This document shows positions 7,075-12,415 of a stretch of 12,415 nt of DNA, piece after piece. The notes under the pieces are model-generated. The model was not told the DNA's origin. It saw only the letters and a program-made list of their open reading frames with translations, and did not search any database. A program made the translations under genes and the position numbers. This DNA comes from RGIG7213 sp045657205 (GTDB lineage Bacteria > Bacillota > Clostridia > Oscillospirales > CAG-272): positions 1-12,415 of the forward strand of contig JAZOSS010000001.1 of NCBI GenBank assembly GCA_045657205.1, given 5' to 3'. Every line of letters starts with the position of its first letter. Positions within the stretch are counted from its first letter, which is position 1.

Positions 7075-9210
7075 TTATTCAACCGAGCACGTCGGCATTT
7101 CGTTAAGCTGTCTGAACAGCGGACAGGTATCAAGCGGCTTTTTCTCTTTTTGAGGTATTATTTCATATGATAGTACCGCAGGGCTTTCACGCGTACATGA
7201 AATAAATCCCATACATTCAAATATGTCTATTATAAGCGAAAGCTTTATGTAATCCATATTCAGCTTTCGTGATGCCGGATTCAAGAATACAAATGCGGTA
7301 TTATTCTTTTCTCTTTCTTTAAGATACTTGAAAACCTTTGCACAATCCTCTTTATCGGGCGCATATCGTTTTTCGGGAAGTATTCTGCCGTCCTTTATAT
7401 CCTCGCACAAATATTTTTTTGCTTCAAGCTCTTCACACATACTTCGGCAAAGCTCGGCGTCTCTGATTATCATTTGTCTGTTTTGCATATTTCTGTAATC
7501 ATTTATCCCGAGATTGAAGACGATATCTATGCAGTCACCTTCCGAAAACCCGAGTCTTTCGGGGGATTTTCCGAACATAACGCATTTATAAAGCTCACCG
7601 TCTTTTTCAAGAGCTATACGCGAATGTTTGTTTGTAGCCGTTGACATAATGCTTTTGACACTGCAATCTCTCAATAGAAAAAGCGGCGTCGGGTTTGATG
7701 CCCCGTACGGCTCAAGCATGGATAATTCCTCTGCAAGCTCAAGGGATATCTCCTCGTCTGAAAATTCAAAATCGACATCTATTTTCTTTATCGCATCTTC
7801 CTCGCTTATATTTTCGGAAGCGTATCTTTCAAGCTTTTCTTTAAATTCAGTAAGCTTTTGTCTGTTACACGTAAGACCTGCGGCAAGCGCGTGTCCGCCG
7901 AATTTTTCAAGCGTATCGGAACAGTGAGTAAGCGCTTCGTGAAGATTGAAGCCGTCAATGCTTCGTCCGGAACCTTTTCCCGTGTCGGGATCATCTCCTT
8001 CAAATGATATCAATATACACGGAAGATTATATTTTTCAGTAAGCTTCGATGCAACGATACCTATAACACCGTGGTGCCAATTCTCGTGATGTATGACAAG
8101 AACACGCTGTGTTTTGTCTATTCCTTCACGGCGTATGATCTCCTCTGCCTGCTGCATTATATTCATTTCTTCTGTCTGTCTTTGCACGTTTGCCTGACAA
8201 AGCTCCTCTGCGATCTGCTGTGCCTCGCCTTTATCTTCTGTCAAAAGGAGTCTTACAGCCGTATTTGCAGAGCCCATTCTGCCTGCAGCGTTTATTCTCG
8301 GAGCTAACGTGAAGCTTATAACGGATGACGATATCTTTTTTGAATTATCCTCAACACCACTTGCCTTCAAAAGAGCGTTAAGTCCGATGTTTTTGGTTAC
8401 CGCAAGTTTATTGAGTCCGTAGCTTACTATAAGTCTGTTTTCGTCTGCAAGGGGCATAACGTCCGCTATCGTTCCTATTGCGGTAAGGTCCGAATAGTTT
8501 TTGCAAACGTCCATTATTGATGACATCACAAGCTCGTCATCCTCGCTGTCCGTATACGCTTTACCCGTTGTAAGGTATTGTTCACAGGCGCATATGAGCT
8601 TAAATACGACACCGACGCCCGCAAGTTCTTTAAAAGGATATTCACTGTCGTGTCTTTTGGGATCGACGACTGCCACGGCATCGGGAAGTGTTTCCGCACA
8701 TTCGTGGTGATCGGTTATTACCGTATCGACCCCCAAGGAGGAAGCATACGCCACTTCATTCACGGCGGTTATTCCCGTATCGACCGTTATTATAAGCTTC
8801 GTTTTATTTTCTATAAGCTTTGACACGGCGGCAGTATTAAGTCCGTATCCTTCACTTCCTCTGTTGGGAATGTAGTAATCAACGTCAGCGCCGATCGTTT
8901 TAAGATACTTATACAAATTACACACGCTCGTTATTCCGTCTACGTCGTAATCTCCGTAAACGGTTATTTTTTCACAGCGGTCAACGGCATCTATTATACG
9001 AACGACCGCCTTGTCCATATCCTTCATCAGATACGGATCGTACAAAACCGAACAGTCTTTTTTCAAAAAATGCAACGCACTTTCCTCATCGCTGTAGCCT
9101 CGTGCACAAAGCAATGCCGCTGTCGGATATTCCACACCGATATTAAGAGAAAGCTCTTTTGCCGAATACTTATCGTATTCTTTGAGTATCCATTTATTCC
9201 TGCTCAGCAT
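7075..9210 (-). CDS. recJ: Single-stranded-DNA-specific 5'-3' exonuclease RecJ
   Basis: A 711-residue DHH-family exonuclease that degrades ssDNA 5' to 3' in recombinational and mismatch repair. The manganese-binding motifs are all visible: YGDYDVDG (85-92) with D87, D89 and D91, ITVDTG (141-146) with D144, ITDHHE (165-170), and IGTIADVMPL (245-254). The DHHA1 domain shows HHENWHHGVIGIVAS (374-388), GSGRS (413-417) and GGHALAAG (438-445). An OB-fold-like region and a divergent C-terminal segment follow. It is somewhat shorter than the roughly 786-residue Bacillus subtilis protein, mainly through a smaller C-terminus. The start overlaps the 3' end of the RseC-family gene by 17 bases, with GGAG six bases ahead of the ATG inside that gene. 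The DNA-repair function has no obvious link to the upstream redox genes; shared transcription is likely positional. Confidence 0.95.
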   Translation of the reverse strand: MLSRNKWILKEYDKYSAKELSLNIGVEYPTAALLCARGYSDEESALHFLKKDCSVLYDPYLMKDMDKAVVRIIDAVDRCEKITVYGDYDVDGITSVCNLYKYLKTIGADVDYYIPNRGSEGYGLNTAAVSKLIENKTKLIITVDTGITAVNEVAYASSLGVDTVITDHHECAETLPDAVAVVDPKRHDSEYPFKELAGVGVVFKLICACEQYLTTGKAYTDSEDDELVMSSIMDVCKNYSDLTAIGTIADVMPLADENRLIVSYGLNKLAVTKNIGLNALLKASGVEDNSKKISSSVISFTLAPRINAAGRMGSANTAVRLLLTEDKGEAQQIAEELCQANVQRQTEEMNIMQQAEEIIRREGIDKTQRVLVIHHENWHHGVIGIVASKLTEKYNLPCILISFEGDDPDTGKGSGRSIDGFNLHEALTHCSDTLEKFGGHALAAGLTCNRQKLTEFKEKLERYASENISEEDAIKKIDVDFEFSDEEISLELAEELSMLEPYGASNPTPLFLLRDCSVKSIMSTATNKHSRIALEKDGELYKCVMFGKSPERLGFSEGDCIDIVFNLGINDYRNMQNRQMIIRDAELCRSMCEELEAKKYLCEDIKDGRILPEKRYAPDKEDCAKVFKYLKEREKNNTAFVFLNPASRKLNMDYIKLSLIIDIFECMGFISCTRESPAVLSYEIIPQKEKKPLDTCPLFRQLNEMPTCSVE

Positions 9211-9655
9211 CGTTTACTCCGTCCGTTTTTCTATTAAGTATCTTCGTTATTTTCATCCTGCTTTTCTTCTTTTCGGTTTTTTTCTCGATTACAAATATCA
9301 CTGCGAAAGAAATAATGACACCCATAACAGCACCGATCGGTGCATACTCACTTCTGACAAAATACATCACCGCATAAAACATTCCCGCTATAATAAGAGG
9401 CAATATAAATATCAGCGCCGCCGTTGCTATAACGTGTCCCGACGGAGATTCAACTATAACCTCATCGTTTACTTCGGCACCTATTGAATTATCGACCTCT
9501 GTTTCAAACTTATCGTCACCGAGAAATATGTCACACGCTACGCAGGTTTTTCCGCCTTTGTTAGCGTGGCACGCCTCGCACGCGCTTTTCCTTTCGGCAA
9601 TGACCGTTGCCGTACCGTTTTTATTCACTTTTTTTACGGTGCATTTTGCCGTCAT
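9194..9655 (-). CDS. RseC/MucC family membrane protein (SoxR-reducing-system RseC type)
   Basis: A 153-residue protein with an N-terminal cytosolic Cys-rich domain and two predicted membrane helices (about 77-99 and 104-125), then a Lys-rich cytosolic tail. Cysteines C26, C29, C38 and C41 form a CxxC-x8-CxxC arrangement (SACEACHA and KTCVACD), close to the four-cysteine pattern of RseC/MucC proteins; C5 is additional. In Gammaproteobacteria RseC works with Rnf-like proteins to keep SoxR reduced and also affects sigma-E signalling. In Clostridia the role is undefined and may involve Rnf or another membrane redox complex, but no rnf gene is visible here. The ATG follows the FAD dehydrogenase by eight bases, and its AGGAG site overlaps that gene's TAG stop. 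Its own end overlaps recJ by 17 bases. Family assignment is good; function is uncertain. Confidence 0.8.
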   Translation of the reverse strand: MTAKCTVKKVNKNGTATVIAERKSACEACHANKGGKTCVACDIFLGDDKFETEVDNSIGAEVNDEVIVESPSGHVIATAALIFILPLIIAGMFYAVMYFVRSEYAPIGAVMGVIISFAVIFVIEKKTEKKKSRMKITKILNRKTDGVNDAEQE

Positions 9656-9663
9656 TTTTTCTC

Positions 9664-11277
9664 CTATTCCGACTGCATGACCGCACGTGCGGCCTTCATT
9701 CCGTCTATTGCGGCACTTGTTATGCCGCCTGCGTATCCTGCACCCTCACCGCACGGATATATTCCGCTTATGCCGTGACAGCACATATCTTCATCTCTTT
9801 GGATCCTGACGGGTGACGACGTACGCGTTTCAACACCCGTAAGCGGTACGCCGCTTTTTGCGAATCCTTTTATTTTTCTTTCGAAGGACAGAAGTCCCTC
9901 TTTAAGCGTTTGCGTTATAAAATCGGGAAACACCGAATGAAGATCGCAAACGGAATATTTACCGTTCATATAAGACGGTGTATATTCGGGAACGCTTCCG
10001 GTTTTTCCTTTTAAAAGATCACCGACTGTCATAACCGGTGCCGAATAGTCGCCCCCTGCGGCTTTATACGCTCTTTTTTCGAGCTTTCTTTGAAATTCTA
10101 TAGCTCCATCAGGCGTATTGCCGTAATCACTCGGCAATACCGATACACACACAGCGGAGTTTGCATATACACCGTCACGTGCGCTGTAGCTCATTCCGTT
10201 CGTGCATATCTCCTCACCTTCCGAAGATGAAGGAACGACAACACCGCCGGGGCACATACAAAACGTATACACACCTCGTCCGTTTCCCGCCTTACTGTCG
10301 GAAAGCGAATACTCTCCTTTGGGAAGGATATCGGCATATTTTTCACAAAGATCGCCGTAAAGCCCTCTGTTTATATCACTTTGCAGATGTTCTATTCTTA
10401 CACCGACCGAATACGGCTTCGGGGTTATAAGCACGCCTTTTTTCTCAAGCATACCGTACGTATCACGCGCGCTGTGGCCGATAGCAAGTATTACAGCATC
10501 GAATATGTTTTCGTCACCGTTTGATGCTCTTACTCTGACTTTTCCCGAAACAGGTGATATATCATCAACTCTTGTGTTATAAAATATTTTTCCGCCGTTT
10601 TTTTCGACCTCGTCTGATATTCCCTCAACTACGTTTCTTAAAATATCCGTTCCGACGTGCGGCTTTGCACTTGTCAGCACCGTTTTCGGCGCACCGAATT
10701 TAACAAGTGTCTGAAGTACGTATTCACAAGCGGGATCGTTTATTCTCGTATACAGCTTTCCGTCGGAAAACGTACCTGCACCGCCTGCACCGAATTGAAT
10801 GTTACTCTCGGTATTCAGCCGCCCTGTTTCTCGAAAAGCCGCAACATCCGCAACGCGTTCCTCAACGGAAGCACCTCGGTCAATGAGGATCGGGGCATAA
10901 CCGTTTTCTGCCAACAAAAGCGCGGCAAACAGTCCTGCGGGACCCATACCAACCACCAATGGGCGTTTTTGAAGCGGCGTAGTTCCATATCGCGGCTCGA
11001 TTGGTTGCTCATTTAAAACTCTTGCATCGGCTTTCTTCAACAATGCCTCGCGAAAAGCTGTCTCGGGCTTGTCGGAAACTGCCAAAACAGTATATTCCAG
11101 ACGAACATCGTCTCTCCGTCTCGCATCCACCGACTTTTTATAAAGCCGAAAATGAAGCGTGGAGGTTGAGATCCCCGCCCGCTTCATTTTATCCTTTGCT
11201 TTCTTCAGTACCTCCCGCTCGGGGACATCAGGTGATACACGGATTCCCCCGATCAGAATTTTGGATCCTTCCTTCAT
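9664..11277 (-). CDS. FAD-dependent dehydrogenase of the COG2509 type, with a codon-usage switch inside the gene
   Basis: The 537-residue protein is an uncharacterised but widespread bacterial flavoprotein. A roughly 100-residue N-terminal domain contains the SVDARRRDDVRLEYTV segment (50-65) typical of the family. The dinucleotide-binding motif VVGMGPAGLFAALL (108-121) and acidic residue region LIDRG (130-134) follow, then the Gly-rich GAGGAGTFSDGKLYTR (163-178), AIGHSARD (about 266-273) and the C-terminal GEGAGYAGGITSAAIDG, which closes the FAD site. No substrate is known; it probably acts in the cytosol as an oxidoreductase. The start overlaps the small upstream gene as ATGA, with AGGGG four bases ahead. 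The gene is intact, but residues 1-160 use ATT/ATC for all 8 Ile, while residues 179 onward use ATA for 17 of 21. This shows the two parts come from different genomic backgrounds. Confidence 0.9.
   Translation of the reverse strand: MKEGSKILIGGIRVSPDVPEREVLKKAKDKMKRAGISTSTLHFRLYKKSVDARRRDDVRLEYTVLAVSDKPETAFREALLKKADARVLNEQPIEPRYGTTPLQKRPLVVGMGPAGLFAALLLAENGYAPILIDRGASVEERVADVAAFRETGRLNTESNIQFGAGGAGTFSDGKLYTRINDPACEYVLQTLVKFGAPKTVLTSAKPHVGTDILRNVVEGISDEVEKNGGKIFYNTRVDDISPVSGKVRVRASNGDENIFDAVILAIGHSARDTYGMLEKKGVLITPKPYSVGVRIEHLQSDINRGLYGDLCEKYADILPKGEYSLSDSKAGNGRGVYTFCMCPGGVVVPSSSEGEEICTNGMSYSARDGVYANSAVCVSVLPSDYGNTPDGAIEFQRKLEKRAYKAAGGDYSAPVMTVGDLLKGKTGSVPEYTPSYMNGKYSVCDLHSVFPDFITQTLKEGLLSFERKIKGFAKSGVPLTGVETRTSSPVRIQRDEDMCCHGISGIYPCGEGAGYAGGITSAAIDGMKAARAVMQSE
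10743..10800 (-). other. Intragenic codon-usage boundary (candidate recombination or assembly junction)
   Basis: The last Ile codon in the right-hand style (ATT, I160) ends at 10798, and the first ATA (I179) is at 10743-10741. Between them lies the most conserved motif of the FAD dehydrogenase, GAGGAGTFSDGKLYTR. Right of this point I count 27 Ile codons in cdaA, the small anchor gene and the N-terminal part of the dehydrogenase, none ATA. Left of it, ATA dominates. Arginine shifts in the same direction: CGN codons lead to the right (13 of 16 in the dehydrogenase N-terminus), and AGA dominates immediately to the left. The frame is preserved, so the break lies in matched, conserved sequence. 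Confidence 0.8.
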
Positions 11278-11474
11278 TCTACCCCTGCCGTTTCGGTCAC
11301 ACGAGCGGTTGGTTTCGGATCAAATGTTTTGTACTCGGTGACATTGACGATCAAAAGCCAAACAAGCAAAGCAAGCAGCAAGCAGACAATCTTTGGAATG
11401 ATCCCCCAGCGCTTCAGCCTTCCAATCGCACCTTCTCGGGGTGTTGTCATATGACCAATGATATTTTTTTTCAT
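11274..11474 (-). CDS. Single-helix membrane microprotein resembling only the N-terminal anchor of CdaR/YbbR
   Basis: A 66-residue ORF with one membrane helix (about 25-45, IIPKIVCLLLALLVWLLIV) after a short basic segment (RLKRWG) and a roughly 20-residue polar tail. The helix pattern, K-I-x-x-L-L-L-A-L-L-x-W-L-x-V, and the position directly after cdaA match the start of CdaR/YbbR, the membrane partner that modulates CdaA. Normal CdaR continues for some 250-400 residues of YbbR repeats outside the membrane; none are present. It is probably translated: a strong GGGGAGG lies at 11479-11485, five bases from the ATG, and its stop overlaps the next gene's start as ATGA. It may be a deletion remnant kept for translational coupling, or a real anchor-only CdaA regulator. 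The CdaR assignment rests on helix pattern and synteny rather than on any conserved catalytic residue. Confidence 0.6.
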   Translation of the reverse strand: MKKNIIGHMTTPREGAIGRLKRWGIIPKIVCLLLALLVWLLIVNVTEYKTFDPKPTARVTETAGVE

Positions 11475-11478
11475 ATGT

Positions 11479-11485
11479 CCTCCCC
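11479..11485 (-). promoter_or_regulatory. Strong Shine-Dalgarno for the 66-residue anchor protein
   Basis: GGGGAGG on the minus strand, five bases before the ATG at 11474, in the 15-base gap after the cdaA stop. It is stronger than most ribosome sites in the window and is the main argument that the short ORF is expressed. Confidence 0.75.
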
Positions 11486-11489
11486 TTTC

Positions 11490-12415
11490 TTATTCGCGTG
11501 AAGTCGGCTCGTCTTTTTTTGTTCTTTTATTTGTTTCTTCGGTACCCTCCGGAGTGGAATCATCCTCGACTACCGCGCCAAATAGCCTTTCGAACTCTTT
11601 TTCAACAGCCTCGTTTTCGGTCGGTGCGGAAGGCGGCGTAACGCGACCGACCTCCTCAAGCATTTCGAGATATTCTTTTCTCATATTGGCGCGCTTCTGA
11701 CGCAAATAGGTCTTGCCTGCCACATAAGTCATTAAAACATCGTGCAGAGTCTTTTCGTCAACATCTCGAAGTAGTTTTCCGTTTTGGGCAACCGAAACGA
11801 CTCCCGTCTGCTCGGAAACCACAACGACCAAAGCATCGCTCACCTCGGTCACACCCACGGCGGCGCGATGGCGCGTCCCCATGGTGGAGCCGAAATCCAT
11901 TTTTCCGCGAGCCGAAGGCAATACACAGCTTGCCGCAATGATGCGCATATCACGAATGATCAGCGCACCATCGTGAAGCGGAGCTTTGTTAAAAAAGATG
12001 TTCTGCAACAGTGTTGAAGTAACGCGCGCATCCATCGGTTTTCCGGTGCGAATACACTCACCAAGCTTGGTAAGCCCCTCAAACACAATTAAAGCGCCCG
12101 TATGGCTGTCGGACATTGCCATGACAGCATCAACCGTCGCATCCGCCATGCTTTTTGCCTGCTCCATCTTTTTGCCGGAAAGGCGGTTGCTACCGGGATT
12201 AAGAATCGTGAGGTTACCAAGATGCTCAAGTGCATCTCGAATCTCGGGCTGAAAAATTACGACCACGCAGAAAAAAGCTGACGCTGCAAAGAGGCGAACG
12301 ATATAACTCAATGCAGGCATTTCAAGCAAAAGCGCCACAACGCTGAACACAACAATAGCACCCATGCCAAGCAAAACGCGTCCTGCTCGGCGAGTTCTGA
12401 AAAAGCGATACAGAA
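11490..12415 (-). CDS. cdaA: Diadenylate cyclase CdaA (5'-truncated by the window edge)
   Basis: CdaA makes cyclic di-AMP from two ATP at the membrane, controlling potassium/osmotic and cell-wall homeostasis. The reading frame is open to the right edge (first whole codon 12413-12411), giving 307 visible residues that begin LYRFFRTRRAGRVLLGMG. This is the loop before the last membrane helices, so the first helix and true start lie outside; the TTG at 12374 is internal. Membrane helices follow, up to the VIFQPEIRDALEHLG stretch that leads into the DAC domain. Both catalytic signatures are intact: HDGALIIRD (DGA motif) and GTRHRAA (RHR motif). A long Glu/Thr-rich, probably disordered tail ends the protein. 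The usual partner cdaR is represented only by the 66-residue anchor gene 15 bases downstream, and glmM, the common third gene, is not here. None of its 12 Ile codons is ATA. Confidence 0.95.
   Translation of the reverse strand, partial: LYRFFRTRRAGRVLLGMGAIVVFSVVALLLEMPALSYIVRLFAASAFFCVVVIFQPEIRDALEHLGNLTILNPGSNRLSGKKMEQAKSMADATVDAVMAMSDSHTGALIVFEGLTKLGECIRTGKPMDARVTSTLLQNIFFNKAPLHDGALIIRDMRIIAASCVLPSARGKMDFGSTMGTRHRAAVGVTEVSDALVVVVSEQTGVVSVAQNGKLLRDVDEKTLHDVLMTYVAGKTYLRQKRANMRKEYLEMLEEVGRVTPPSAPTENEAVEKEFERLFGAVVEDDSTPEGTEETNKRTKKDEPTSRE

Noticed and set aside
10815..11012. Second minus-strand ORF of 65 residues inside the dehydrogenase gene
   Set aside because: It is an out-of-frame shadow of the dinucleotide-binding region, with no ribosome site.
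9664..11277. A frameshift or gene fusion explaining the codon switch in the dehydrogenase
   Set aside because: The frame is continuous and the family's N- and C-terminal motifs are in the normal order and spacing, so the protein is a complete family member and only its nucleotide background changes.
11001..11501. Plus-strand ORF of 166 residues crossing the dehydrogenase start, the anchor gene and the end of cdaA
   Set aside because: It runs antisense to three well-supported genes and its translation shows no recognisable domain.
11490..12374. Treating the TTG at 12374 as the cdaA start
   Set aside because: The frame stays open to the window edge and the upstream residues LYRFFRTRRAGRV match the CdaA loop, so the gene is truncated by the window rather than starting here.
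1..12415. tRNA genes, CRISPR arrays, insertion sequences, riboswitches and intrinsic terminators
   Set aside because: Coding sequence fills the window with gaps of at most 22 bases, and I found no repeated spacers, transposase motifs or hairpin plus T-run structures between genes.

Overview
The window reads as a stretch of a Clostridia-like Bacillota chromosome, probably an uncultured anaerobe. The evidence is the recJ–rel–dtd–hemZ gene order, an oxygen-independent HemZ, a CdaA-type c-di-AMP synthase, a bifunctional Rel, and heavy use of ATA (Ile) and AGA (Arg) codons over most of the sequence. All twelve genes lie on the minus strand and are packed with gaps of 0 to 22 bases or short overlaps. 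I see no RNA gene, CRISPR array, insertion sequence or gene-free stretch, and no room for a terminator.

Following transcription from the right-hand edge: a 5'-truncated cdaA (diadenylate cyclase), a 66-residue single-helix protein that looks like only the N-terminal anchor of the CdaA partner CdaR/YbbR, and a COG2509-type FAD-dependent dehydrogenase. An RseC-family membrane protein follows, then recJ (5'-3' ssDNA exonuclease), rel ((p)ppGpp synthetase/hydrolase), dtd (D-aminoacyl-tRNA deacylase) and hemZ (radical SAM coproporphyrinogen dehydrogenase). The last block handles nucleosides and one-carbon units: a uridine-kinase-like nucleoside kinase, a purine nucleoside phosphorylase with unusual active-site residues, a methyltetrahydrofolate:corrinoid methyltransferase-like protein, and the N-terminal third of an amidohydrolase of the SAH/MTA/5'-deoxyadenosine deaminase type.

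The most striking signal is compositional. From the right edge to about base 10,800, none of the 27 isoleucine codons I read is ATA. From base 10,743 leftward, 17 of the next 21 in the same gene are ATA, and all six in dtd are ATA. The switch falls inside the FAD dehydrogenase gene, at its conserved Gly-rich FAD-site motif, without breaking the reading frame. The gene is therefore a mosaic: either a real homologous recombination event or an assembly chimera of two genomes. Any functional link between the c-di-AMP genes and the rest of the window depends on which is true.

The second lead is the tail-end block. A deaminase, a nucleoside phosphorylase lacking the expected 5'-hydroxyl-contacting His, and a methyl-THF-dependent methyltransferase sit just downstream of a radical SAM enzyme. 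Together they suggest a salvage route for SAM by-products (SAH, methylthioadenosine or 5'-deoxyadenosine) through deaminated (inosine-type) intermediates. That is inference; the genes themselves are well supported.
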